A stretch of DNA of 45,701 nucleotides from Pirellulales bacterium (GTDB lineage Bacteria; Planctomycetota; Planctomycetia; Pirellulales; JAICIG01), in the NCBI GenBank assembly GCA_025927475.1, contig JAICLL010000034.1, forward strand, positions 1 through 45,701, written 5' to 3'. Of the stretch, positions 24,212 through 31,871 are shown piece by piece. The stretch's first letter is position 1. Each line of letters begins with the position of its first letter. The notes beneath the pieces are model-generated. The model was given only the letters and a program-made list of their open reading frames with translations. It was not told where the DNA came from and did not search any database. Made by a program: the position numbers and the translations under genes.

Positions 24212-26191
24212 ATGCATGCAGGCACCGGTACTTGGCTGAGCTTTCTTATCGCTGGGGCTCTCATGGTCGCAACCGGCCACGCGGCGGCGTCGGATTTGCC
24301 CGCGCTGCTCGAGCAGGCCAAGTCGCCACGGCCCAGCCACGCCCCATCCGCCGCCACCGCGCGAGCAGGGCTGGCCGGTGCCGCGCAAAAACTTCAGCGC
24401 TATCTTGATACTGGCGGAGCAAACGGCGCGGCCTGGCAACGCTACCTGCGCTTCGACCAACTGTCAGCCGCCTTGCAGCCCACCGCGGAAGTCGAGTTGG
24501 AGCCGCTCGAACGCATCTATCAACGCTTCCAGGCTGACCACCCCGGCCTGGAAATGCCCGTCTTTCATGACGTCGCGGTGGCGTTGCGAGCATGGATCGA
24601 TGCCATCGAGCGACAGCGGCATCCCGTCGCTCAAGAGGAGGTCGGCAAGCAGATCGACCAGCTCGCCGCCGGCCTCGAACGTTACCAATGTCAGCCCGAC
24701 GCCGAAGAGTTGGACCAAATCGCCGCGGCGATGGGGTGGCTTTCGCGTCATGGTCAGGCGGAAAACCTGATTGCCGCCCTGCGCGAGCGGCTCTCGCGGC
24801 CCAATTTGCACGTGCATCTTTCGCAACGTTTGCTGACCGCGGCCACTGACCGGCCCGCCGACGACGTCGAGGACGTGCGCGACTCGATTCTCGGCACGAC
24901 GCTGATCGGCCGCGCCCAGACCCGCGGGCACGTGCGGACGCGGCTGGTTCCCAATCCGCGGTATGCACAGTTTGAGACCGTCATCGAGGCAGTCAACGAG
25001 GCCCAGACGGTGGGCTATAACGGGCCCGCCCGCGTCGGCAGCCTCAGCCGCACCGATCTGAGGGGTCGAAAGCAGTTTAAGCTCGACGCGAATGGTTTTG
25101 CGGTCTGGCCAGCCGATGCCACCGCCGAGACGCACAGCCAGACCTACGGCGTCTGGTCGAACAAGCGCGGTTGCGTCGATCGATTGGTGCGGCGAGTCGC
25201 CCGCAAACGCCTGGGTCAACAAAAAACCGCCAGCGAACGGGTGGCCGCGCAACACGCCCGGCAACGACTGGCGCGGCGGCTCGACGCGGAAGCCAACCGT
25301 CAATTGGCTCAATCGAATGCCGAATACCTGGGGCGGTTTCGCAACCCTCTGTATCGCACCGGGCATCTTCCGCGTGAATTGCGATTCAGCACCACCGCCG
25401 ACGATTTGCAGTTGATCGCCCTGCACGACAGCCCGGCGCGGCTGGCGGCGGCGACGGCGCCGCCCGAGCCTCAACCCGGGCTGGCCATGTCGGTGCGCCT
25501 CCACGAATCGCTGGCCAATAACCTGGCGGAAGATTTTTTGGCCGGACGCACTCTCGACCAGGAGCAACTCGAACAACTTGCGGTGCGGCTGTTCGGGCAG
25601 TTGCCGGCGCAACTTGTCAACGACGAACAGCGCGGGCCGTGGTCGATCACCTTTGCCCAGCACGACCCGGTAACCTTACGCATCGAGCAAGACGCCGCGA
25701 TGGTGACGATTCGCGGCCGTGAGTTCGCCTCCGACCTGCGCACCTTCCGGACGCCGATGAACGTGACGGCGCGCTACCGATTGCGGCGCGAGCGCGATGC
25801 CCTCACCGCGGTGCGCGAGGGAGAGCTGGAAATCGTGCCACCGGGCTTCACCCAAGGAAAGCGGATCAGCCCCCGCTTGTCCACCATCCGCACGCTCTTG
25901 AAACACCGCTTCGAGAAAATTTTCACGCCCGAAATCGCCTCGCAGGGTCTGGTGCTGCCGGGTCAGTGGCGCCGCGCCGGCCGGCTCGATTTGGTACAAT
26001 TAGAGTCCCGTGAGGGTTGGTTGGCGCTGGGCTGGGCGACCTCCGCGGTAGCTCCCGGCCTCGTGCCGGGCGGTTACCATGCCGATCACGATCGCGGCGG
26101 GCCAGCCACAAGGGCCGGGGCTACCGGCGCCCATGGCGTTAAGACCACGATGCGCGATGTTTCGGAGTATCGCCATGAATCGCTACGTTGA
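24212..26191 (+). CDS. Large secreted protein of unknown function, paralogue of 28695-31070
   Basis: 659 residues with a signal peptide (WLSFLIAGALMVATGHAAAS). I recognise no named domain. The N-terminal third is helical; from ~200 to ~600 it is beta/alpha and aligns by eye with the protein at 28695-31070: shared blocks include DSILGTTLIGRA / DRILGIPTRGW, the GFAVWPADATAETHSQ / GIETWPAEAAASHSAR block, VRLHESLANNLAEDFLAG / LQIHQSLLNNIGDRLGLD, and QLPAQLV with ITFAQHDPVTLRIEQDAA. The C-terminus (from ~612) is encoded by a palindromic repeat and runs ~50 residues past the probable ancestral end. It overlaps the start of the next gene. Confidence 0.78.
   Translation: MHAGTGTWLSFLIAGALMVATGHAAASDLPALLEQAKSPRPSHAPSAATARAGLAGAAQKLQRYLDTGGANGAAWQRYLRFDQLSAALQPTAEVELEPLERIYQRFQADHPGLEMPVFHDVAVALRAWIDAIERQRHPVAQEEVGKQIDQLAAGLERYQCQPDAEELDQIAAAMGWLSRHGQAENLIAALRERLSRPNLHVHLSQRLLTAATDRPADDVEDVRDSILGTTLIGRAQTRGHVRTRLVPNPRYAQFETVIEAVNEAQTVGYNGPARVGSLSRTDLRGRKQFKLDANGFAVWPADATAETHSQTYGVWSNKRGCVDRLVRRVARKRLGQQKTASERVAAQHARQRLARRLDAEANRQLAQSNAEYLGRFRNPLYRTGHLPRELRFSTTADDLQLIALHDSPARLAAATAPPEPQPGLAMSVRLHESLANNLAEDFLAGRTLDQEQLEQLAVRLFGQLPAQLVNDEQRGPWSITFAQHDPVTLRIEQDAAMVTIRGREFASDLRTFRTPMNVTARYRLRRERDALTAVREGELEIVPPGFTQGKRISPRLSTIRTLLKHRFEKIFTPEIASQGLVLPGQWRRAGRLDLVQLESREGWLALGWATSAVAPGLVPGGYHADHDRGGPATRAGATGAHGVKTTMRDVSEYRHESLR
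26047..26125. repeat. In-frame palindromic element, copy A
   Basis: Begins GGTAGCTCCCGGCC and ends GGGCCGGGGCTACC, i.e. near-perfect inverted termini around a ~50-bp middle. It lies inside the 3' end of the large secreted protein gene and is read as residues ~612-638. It shares the arm CACAAGGGCCGGG with copies at 27811-27893 and 30919-30971. Confidence 0.85.
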
Positions 26192-26651
26192 AATCACTTT
26201 CGACTGCCTGCCGTTGCGCTCGGTCGGCCGGCTGGACGTTCCGCTCGACGCTTCGCCGAAGTACCGGGCCCGCTGCGAAAACATTTTGCGAGCGATCGAG
26301 GCGCATGGCTCGCACAACACCTATTATCTGTACAACGCCCGTTGCGTGTTTCATTTGACCAACCAGGCGGGGCTGGGAACCTTGGAGTTTTGCTTCGAGG
26401 GCACCGCGCTGACCGACGCCAGCGATCAGCGCACCGAGCGTTGCCAACTGGAAGTGGATTTGGTCCGCGAGACGTGCGATTGGCTGACGGAACCCATTGT
26501 CGCCTGGTTCAAGCAGACGGTGCCGCGCAGCGTGGCCGTCGAGTTCGATCGCTACATTGCGGCGGGCGACTTGGCTCAGACCCGTTTGCGCATCGAGCGC
26601 CTGCAGGCCGAGACCGAAGGCCGCGGCGGATTCGTGGGCATGTATCTGTAG
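26175..26651 (+). CDS. Conserved-looking hypothetical protein, 158 aa
   Basis: 158 residues from the ATG at 26175 (MNRYVEITFDCLP), preceded by GGAG 7 nt upstream; the longer frame from 26079 runs through repeat-derived sequence and is not preferred. No domain recognised. It is a soluble mixed alpha/beta protein with two Cys near the middle (ARCVFHL, FCFEG) and a C-terminal helix. It starts inside the last 17 bases of the preceding gene, so the two may be translationally coupled. No export signal or membrane segment is seen. Confidence 0.72.
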   Translation: MNRYVEITFDCLPLRSVGRLDVPLDASPKYRARCENILRAIEAHGSHNTYYLYNARCVFHLTNQAGLGTLEFCFEGTALTDASDQRTERCQLEVDLVRETCDWLTEPIVAWFKQTVPRSVAVEFDRYIAAGDLAQTRLRIERLQAETEGRGGFVGMYL

Positions 26652-27020
26652 GAGATGTGGGGATCGAAAGGAGATAGGGAGATAAAAACGAAGCAGACAG
26701 ATGGGAAAACCAGGAAAATTTGCTCAGGGCGCGCAAGGCGATGTCGCAGGCCGCCTCGAATTGCCTGAAGAAGGCAAGAAAAGACCTCGCGGCTGGCGGA
26801 TAGGCCGTGAGCCAGCGCTTTCCAGAACTGGCCGCCCGCGCCGCCAGGCTCGGCGGGCGGCCAATCGCGCGGTGGAAGCGATGCCCGAGATGCATCACCG
26901 TCCGCACCGAGCCATCGACATTGATCTTGCAACCGCTCCAAGATCGGCCGCCAGGCCCGCGGGAAGCTCCTGCTCAATGAGCATTCCCGGGACCGTTGCC
27001 ATCAAAAACTTTTCCCTGCT
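26652..27020. other. Gene-free gap with purine-rich repeat
   Basis: 369 bp with no supported gene. Short open frames on both strands lack coding character or family resemblance. The left end (26652-26700) is purine-rich; GAGATGTGGGGATCGAAAG (26652-26670) is the reverse-complement relative of a copy at 28611-28629, differing at 2 of 19 bases. Nothing else recognised. Confidence 0.5.
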
Positions 27021-27521
27021 TCATTTGCAAGGTCGCGGGCCAGCGTTCTCGGCGCGCTGCTTCTCGGCCTCCGCGGCGATCCGCTTGAGTGACTCCTCCA
27101 TCTGACTATTGGCCGGTTGAATTCCGAACCACACGTCGGCGCTGACCCAGCGAGGGTAACTTCCGTCATGTCCCTTGCGCAGAAAGAGAATAGCCTTGGC
27201 GCCTTTGGACATCCAGGGCAGCTCGTCGCCGCGCGCCGACTCAAAACGAACGATCCGTACAGGTAGGGCCTGATCTGTGGCAATATCCCCCTTAAGCACG
27301 CTGGAAATCTTAATATCAAGACGATATCGGACGACACCGAGTTCACTTGAAAACCCAAGCGGCTCAGATTGAATATGACCGACCAACACCAGATCGGACT
27401 TCGCCAGGTAACGTCGAAGCGTGTCGTCGCCCTCATCCCCGCTGGCGATCCCGGCAAAAGTGATCGCAAGCGCGCCGGCGCTCGTGACGAGCAAGACGCT
27501 GCGGTAGGTTGAAGCCATCAT
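27021..27521 (-). CDS. Secreted hypothetical protein
   Basis: 166 residues starting MMASTYRSVLLVTSAGALAI, a signal peptide with cleavage near ASG-DE, preceded by AAAGGAG 3 nt upstream of the first ATG. The mature protein is a small beta-rich domain: LAKSDLVLVGHIQSE, YRLDIKISSVLKGD, LPVRIVRF, AKAILFLRK and ADVWFGIQ. This looks like a planctomycete hypothetical, possibly OB-like or a lipocalin-like beta barrel, but no family is recognised. It lies 62 bp downstream of comB and is probably in its transcript. Confidence 0.72.
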   Translation of the reverse strand: MMASTYRSVLLVTSAGALAITFAGIASGDEGDDTLRRYLAKSDLVLVGHIQSEPLGFSSELGVVRYRLDIKISSVLKGDIATDQALPVRIVRFESARGDELPWMSKGAKAILFLRKGHDGSYPRWVSADVWFGIQPANSQMEESLKRIAAEAEKQRAENAGPRPCK

Positions 27522-27583
27522 TGAACTCCTTTTTTTAACAATTAGGCAAGTCGTTTATCGTTCGACTTCCTCATACTCCGGCA

Positions 27584-28438
27584 TCACATCGTGATGCTCC
27601 ACCGTTTCACGTCGAGCCGCGGCACAACCTCAAAGCGGTTGATCTGCGCCGCCTCGTCAATATCGCCTTCTAGCCCTAAGGCGATCAGGTTCCGCCCGCC
27701 CTGCGTGTGACGCAACTGGCGACCAAGCTCGGCCGCGATTTGTGCATTGGCCCCCGCACTCGGCGCTGAGCTTCGATAGCAATCGAGCGCGATGCGGGCC
27801 TCATCATTCAGGTAGCTCCCGGCCTTGTGCCGGGCGGTTGCGACGTCGATCGCAGTACCGCCCGAGCGGCCGGCCACAAGGGCCGGGACTACCGGACCCA
27901 TTTCGGCTGGCAACGCCGAGCCGGGCAGCGTAGTCAGCAACCGGTCGGCCAGCAGCCCGGCCACCAGTACGTCCTCGCGCGTAATTTCGCCCCGCGTGCC
28001 CGCACAGAGCAAGTGAACGTGGTCGTCGGCGGAAAGGGCCGCGACAACCGCCGAGGCGTTCACCAAGGCGCCGATCAGCACGCGCTTGGCTTGCCGACAT
28101 TGCTGCATCGCCCGCGTGCCATTGGTGGTGGTGAAGACGACGGTTTTGCCCGAAACTCGCTCGGCCGTGTATTCGCCGGGCGAATTGCCCAGATCGAAAC
28201 CAGCGATTGGCAAGCCGCCGCGCTCGCCGCCCAGAATGGCCTGCCCCTGCGGCAGGCGGGCCGCAACCTGCGGGGCGTCTTCGATCTCCAGACAGGGGAT
28301 GACCTCACACGCTCCGGCTGCCAGCGCATGCACGATCACCGTGCTGGCCCGCAACACGTCAATCACCACGACCGTGCCTCCCGCCAGCGCCTCGGGCGTC
28401 GTCAGGTCGGGCAAAAAATGTGCATGTAAGCTATGCAT
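27584..28438 (-). CDS. comB: 2-phosphosulfolactate phosphatase (ComB) with in-frame repeat insertion
   Basis: 284 residues, against ~235-250 in most ComB proteins. In the coenzyme M pathway this family dephosphorylates 2-phosphosulfolactate to sulfolactate; in non-methanogens its role is unclear (sulfolactate production is possible). Motifs: VVIDVLRASTVIVHALAAGA near the N-terminus, GGERGGLPIAGFDLGNSP (~65-82), TTNGTRAM, LCAGTRG and NDEARIALDCY. The extra length comes from ~28 residues (~182-210) encoded by the palindromic element at 27811-27893, which lies just before the NDEARIAL helix. GGAG precedes the ATG. The insertion may sit in a loop and be tolerated. Confidence 0.9.
   Translation of the reverse strand: MHSLHAHFLPDLTTPEALAGGTVVVIDVLRASTVIVHALAAGACEVIPCLEIEDAPQVAARLPQGQAILGGERGGLPIAGFDLGNSPGEYTAERVSGKTVVFTTTNGTRAMQQCRQAKRVLIGALVNASAVVAALSADDHVHLLCAGTRGEITREDVLVAGLLADRLLTTLPGSALPAEMGPVVPALVAGRSGGTAIDVATARHKAGSYLNDEARIALDCYRSSAPSAGANAQIAAELGRQLRHTQGGRNLIALGLEGDIDEAAQINRFEVVPRLDVKRWSITM
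27811..27893. repeat. In-frame palindromic element, copy B, inside comB
   Basis: 83 bp, from GGTAGCTCCCGGCC to GGCCGGGACTACC, inside comB. On the comB strand it translates as residues ~182-210 (includes VPALVAGRSGG and ARHKAGSYL) with no stop. Its termini match copy A almost exactly; the middle differs. Confidence 0.88.
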
Positions 28439-28514
28439 GTTCGCTCCACTCGGCGAGGATAGCTAGTTTGAAACAGCGCAGCGAATGCCACCGTTGCTCA
28501 AACCTCGGCGGTTA

Positions 28515-28651
28515 TGTGGAGGGAAATGTGGGGATGAAGAGAAGATATGGAGATGAACAAAGAGTGCAAGAACAACTGCCGTTGTCGGGCGTTGCTACAC
28601 GCTTTCTCTTCTTTCGATCTCCCCATCTCCACGGAATCTCCCCATCTCCTT
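28515..28651. repeat. Inverted GGAGATGGGG-type repeat
   Basis: A purine-rich left arm (28515-28555) and a pyrimidine-rich right arm (28602-28651, containing CTTTCGATCTCCCCATCTC) lie in the gap between comB and the next gene. The right arm is the reverse complement of the 26652-26670 motif with two mismatches. The two arms are related to each other as an imperfect inverted repeat. Confidence 0.6.
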
Positions 28652-28694
28652 CAAAAAAAACGATCGTACTCGCTGCGCTGGGCCCGCGCAACGA

Positions 28695-31070
28695 CTAGTG
28701 TACCTGATTCACCGCGCGTCGTGCGGCGGTGACCGTTCGGAGGGGACCGAGCGATAATCCAAGCCAGCCGTCGGTCACCACGCATTGTGTGACGCCGAGA
28801 CCGTGCAAACGCGGATCGGCCAGCGTGCGGTCGTCGGTCAACCGCAGGTCGCGATCATGCGAGAAGACTTTGCTGAAGATGCCGCGCAGCGCAATCTGCG
28901 GCTGATTGCCGAACCGTTGCCCCCAAAGCTGCACAGTGCCGTCGCGCACGAACCGCGCGTCGAGCCCCTGAACCTGTGGCTTGTAGTGTACCCGCACTCG
29001 GAAATTCCGCCAGCTTTTCGGGTATTTCCGCAGTTCGGCCACGGCCAAAGTGAGTTCGATCCGGCCTTCGGCAAAGCGCAGACAGATGCTGTCGCGCTTG
29101 GCGAACGTGATCCGCAAATCGGGCGGAAACTCGTTGGCCATCGCCTGCGGCGGAAGCTGGAAGGCGTCGAGCAGCCGCTGTTGCAACTCCGGCAGGCTGA
29201 AACTCTCGCCGTCCAGCCCCAGCCGGTCGCCGATATTGTTGAGCAGCGATTGGTGGATTTGCAGACTGGCCACGCTGTCGGCCAGCGCCATGGGGCGGGG
29301 CGTGCAGGCGGCCAGTTGCCCGTCGGCGGCCAGGCGGAAGCGCATCGTCGCGCGGTTTTCGCTGGTGCGCAGGTCGATCACCGCCGGCTCCAGAGCCAGT
29401 CCCTCCAGCGGCGTCAGCACGCGTCGGCGGACGAGCGTCTTGGCTTCGGTCAGCCGCGGTTCGACCGCCGCGTCGATCTCCTCCTGCACCCGGTTGATCA
29501 CCTTGCGGCGGGCCACCCTGCGGACCTCGCTCTCCTTTTCGGCATGCTTGACGCGGGCGATGCCCTCGACCACCGGCCCCAACAGCGGAACATCGTCATA
29601 GTCGGTCTCGACGCCGCGCAATCTTGCCGAATGAGACGCCGCGGCCTCCGCCGGCCAGGTTTCAATGCCGCCCACATTAAGCTGAAACACCTTGCGGGCC
29701 AGATACGTCGAGTCGCTGTGGCTGTAAATTGTCACCGGCCCGCTCTTGCTCGTGGTGCGGGCCAACACCAGGCCGCGCACCTCGAGGGCCAGCCGAATTT
29801 GGTGTGCGTCGGGCAACAGCCGAACACCAAGCTCGGCGGTCGTGCTGCTCCAGCCGCGCGTCGGGATGCCCAGAATCCGGTCTCGCACCGGCGACTCGAC
29901 CGGCGGCTGCTTGGGAACGAAGCGGTTCAGCAAATCGGCCGAAATGACCACCCGCAGGTTCGAATTGCGGTAGTTCGCTTCGAGCCAGTGGCGGATGCGG
30001 GCCGCGGTCGGTGCGTCATCGATCGCCAATCGGCCGACGTCGGCAACCAACTCACGGCCATCGTCGCTCAGACCCGTTTGCTCGAATCGCTCTAAATGAT
30101 CGAGCAGCCGGGCAAGTTCTTCCGTGTTGCGCCGGGGCTGTGCATCCGTCGCACGGAGCGAAACGGTTTTCCGCGTGGCGACCCGCGGCGATGCCATGTC
30201 GGGCACCATTTCCCAAAATTCCAGCCGTCGTAACACGGCATAGCGAAGGTGCCGCAGCACGGCCGCTTCGGGATGGTCGTACACCACCGATAGCAGCGGG
30301 TGTTCGCGCTCCGAGAGATCGCGTAAGCGACCGAGGACCACTAACGCTCTGGGCGAGCTCGGGTCGTCGATTCGATCGAGCTCGCGGACCAAGTCGGCGA
30401 TCCGCGCGGCCCATTCGCCGGTGCGACAATCCCAGGCTAACCGGTCAAGTCGTGTCAACAGGGTCTCGTGCGAACCCCAGGCGCTGGTGACTTGCGCGCT
30501 TGGCCGCTGTTTTTTCGCAGCGATTGCCGGGATGGCGCGGGGCTGCTCGTCCTGTTCTTCTTCACTTGGCGGATTCGTTTCCGCGGCGATCGCCGGCGAT
30601 TCGGCTGGGGCATCGTCTGGCTCGTCCGGCTGGTTGGCACCGGATGCAAGGTTTTCGTCAGCGATTTCGCCTTGAGCCGCTGGATCACTGTCGGGCGGCG
30701 CGGCCGCGGAAACCTCATCTTCCGGTTCGGGCCCTATGCTTGGCACGGGCGGATCTAAGCCAGGCAGCGTCATCAATTGCTGCCGCGCGATTTTGGGATG
30801 GGCTTCCGCGAGGCCGCCCAGCGAAGGTCCATCCGGGCCTTTGCCGCCGCTTTCCTCCGAGGTGGTACGCTTTCGCGGCATATCCGGCGCCGCGAGTGCC
30901 ACCGATGCCGTTCGCTCCGCACGGTAACCCCGGCCCTTGTGGCCGGCCTGGGCTCGATCATCATACCGTGCAATCGTTTCCCAAGAACGTGGAGCCGCCA
31001 CGCTGAGTACAAACAGCGCGGCCAAGACCACGACAAACGGCCATGTGGTTGCTTCGCGCTCTCGGCTCAT
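28695..31070 (-). CDS. Membrane-anchored large protein of unknown function, paralogue of 24212-26191
   Basis: 791 residues; the ATG at 31070 is preceded by AGAGGGA. There is one N-terminal transmembrane helix (TTWPFVVVLAALFVLSVAA, ~8-26), then a long low-complexity acidic/proline-rich linker (~55-190) and a folded C-terminal region from ~205 homologous by eye to the protein at 24212-26191 (shared SLLNNIGDR, ITFAKRDSICLRF, RGIFSKVFSHD / KHRFEKIFTPE and GWLGLSLG / GWLALGWA). Residues ~34-50, just after the helix, come from palindromic element copy C. Likely topology: anchored, with the large domain outside the cytoplasm. No catalytic motif recognised. Confidence 0.78.
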   Translation of the reverse strand: MSREREATTWPFVVVLAALFVLSVAAPRSWETIARYDDRAQAGHKGRGYRAERTASVALAAPDMPRKRTTSEESGGKGPDGPSLGGLAEAHPKIARQQLMTLPGLDPPVPSIGPEPEDEVSAAAPPDSDPAAQGEIADENLASGANQPDEPDDAPAESPAIAAETNPPSEEEQDEQPRAIPAIAAKKQRPSAQVTSAWGSHETLLTRLDRLAWDCRTGEWAARIADLVRELDRIDDPSSPRALVVLGRLRDLSEREHPLLSVVYDHPEAAVLRHLRYAVLRRLEFWEMVPDMASPRVATRKTVSLRATDAQPRRNTEELARLLDHLERFEQTGLSDDGRELVADVGRLAIDDAPTAARIRHWLEANYRNSNLRVVISADLLNRFVPKQPPVESPVRDRILGIPTRGWSSTTAELGVRLLPDAHQIRLALEVRGLVLARTTSKSGPVTIYSHSDSTYLARKVFQLNVGGIETWPAEAAASHSARLRGVETDYDDVPLLGPVVEGIARVKHAEKESEVRRVARRKVINRVQEEIDAAVEPRLTEAKTLVRRRVLTPLEGLALEPAVIDLRTSENRATMRFRLAADGQLAACTPRPMALADSVASLQIHQSLLNNIGDRLGLDGESFSLPELQQRLLDAFQLPPQAMANEFPPDLRITFAKRDSICLRFAEGRIELTLAVAELRKYPKSWRNFRVRVHYKPQVQGLDARFVRDGTVQLWGQRFGNQPQIALRGIFSKVFSHDRDLRLTDDRTLADPRLHGLGVTQCVVTDGWLGLSLGPLRTVTAARRAVNQVH
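30919..30971. repeat. In-frame palindromic element, copy C (short)
   Basis: 53 bp bounded by a perfect 8-bp inverted repeat GCACGGTA/TACCGTGC, containing CCCGGCCCTTGTGGCCGGCC, which equals the right arm of copy B. It falls within the large membrane-anchored protein and is translated AGHKGRGYRAERT without a stop. Confidence 0.8.
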
Positions 31071-31210
31071 CGGTCCCTCTTGATGCCGCTCTCAAGACCA
31101 AGATCGGCCGGTTGGGCAGGCTGAATCGAAAGTATTGCGAAAAGGCAGCTTTTACCGGCCGCAAGTACACCCGGCGGTTGACTCAGTTGCGGCAAGCGGG
31201 GGGAAATGGT

Positions 31211-31264
31211 CAAATCGCAGGGCGTCAAATCGCAGGCAACCCAGCCAAATCGCAGGCAATCCAG
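31211..31264. repeat. CAAATCGCAGG tandem repeat
   Basis: Three CAAATCGCAGG units at 31211, 31226 and 31246; the last two extend to CAAATCGCAGGCAAYCCAGC. They lie immediately upstream of the apt ATG and may push its promoter away or form part of its leader. Function unknown. Confidence 0.7.
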
Positions 31265-31278
31265 CCCCAAACCGAATC

Positions 31279-31818
31279 ATGCCCAACTCGCCGTCGGCCA
31301 CACTCGAACTGGCCGATTTTATCCGTTCGATTCCCGACTTTCCGAAGCCGGGCGTGTTGTTCCGCGACATCACACCGCTACTGGCCAACGCGGCCGCACT
31401 GCGCGAAACCGTTAAGCGGTTGGCCGATCCTTACCGCGACGCCAGCATCGACGTGGTGGCGGCCGCCGAAGCGCGGGGCTTTATTTTCGCGGCACCCCTG
31501 GCCATCGAACTGGGCACGGGCTTCGTGCCGGTTCGCAAGCCCGGCAAGCTGCCGTTTGAAAAACACAGCTTCTGCTATGAACTTGAATATGGCAGCGACA
31601 CGCTGGAGGTCCATGCCGATAGCTTCGCGGCGGGGCAACGCGTGCTGCTCGTCGACGATCTGCTGGCCACGGGCGGAACGATGCGCGCCTGCTGCCAACT
31701 GGTCGAGCGCATGGGGGCCCTCGTGGCCGGCTGCGCCTTCGTGATTGAATTGACGGGCTTAGGCGGCGCCAAACGCATCGCCCCACATCCAACGCGAAGT
31801 TTGTTGAAGTACGATTAG
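31279..31818 (+). CDS. apt: Adenine phosphoribosyltransferase
   Basis: 179 residues from the ATG at 31279; the frame is open further upstream but through tandem-repeat DNA. The enzyme salvages adenine with PRPP to AMP. N-terminus: IRSIPDFPKPGVLFRDITPLL, characteristic of Apt. Then EARGFIFAAPLA, the flexible-loop KPGKLPFEKHSFCYELEYG and the PRPP-binding VLLVDDLLATGGTM (~120-133). The length is normal. It is transcribed divergently from the membrane-anchored large protein and is convergent with the DUF1573 gene, from which it is separated by 53 bp. There is no visible strong ribosome site. Confidence 0.96.
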   Translation: MPNSPSATLELADFIRSIPDFPKPGVLFRDITPLLANAAALRETVKRLADPYRDASIDVVAAAEARGFIFAAPLAIELGTGFVPVRKPGKLPFEKHSFCYELEYGSDTLEVHADSFAAGQRVLLVDDLLATGGTMRACCQLVERMGALVAGCAFVIELTGLGGAKRIAPHPTRSLLKYD

Positions 31819-31871
31819 CCGAGGTGCGCCAAAGAGCAAACAGGGGCGTGAAGCGATCGTTCGTCCATTCC

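Noticed and set aside
26701..27105. 134-codon plus-strand frame, and overlapping minus-strand frames, in the 26652-27020 gap
   Set aside because: Arg/Pro-rich without domain; overlaps the clear secreted protein gene at 27021-27521; no supporting ribosome site.
28785..30095. 436-codon open frame antisense to the large membrane-anchored protein
   Set aside because: Arg/Gln/His-rich composition typical of antisense shadows, and the minus-strand protein aligns with a paralogue.
24212..31070. Idea that the cluster is an anti-phage or secretion system
   Set aside because: No nuclease, helicase, ATPase, protease or pilin motif is visible in either large paralogue or the small genes between them.
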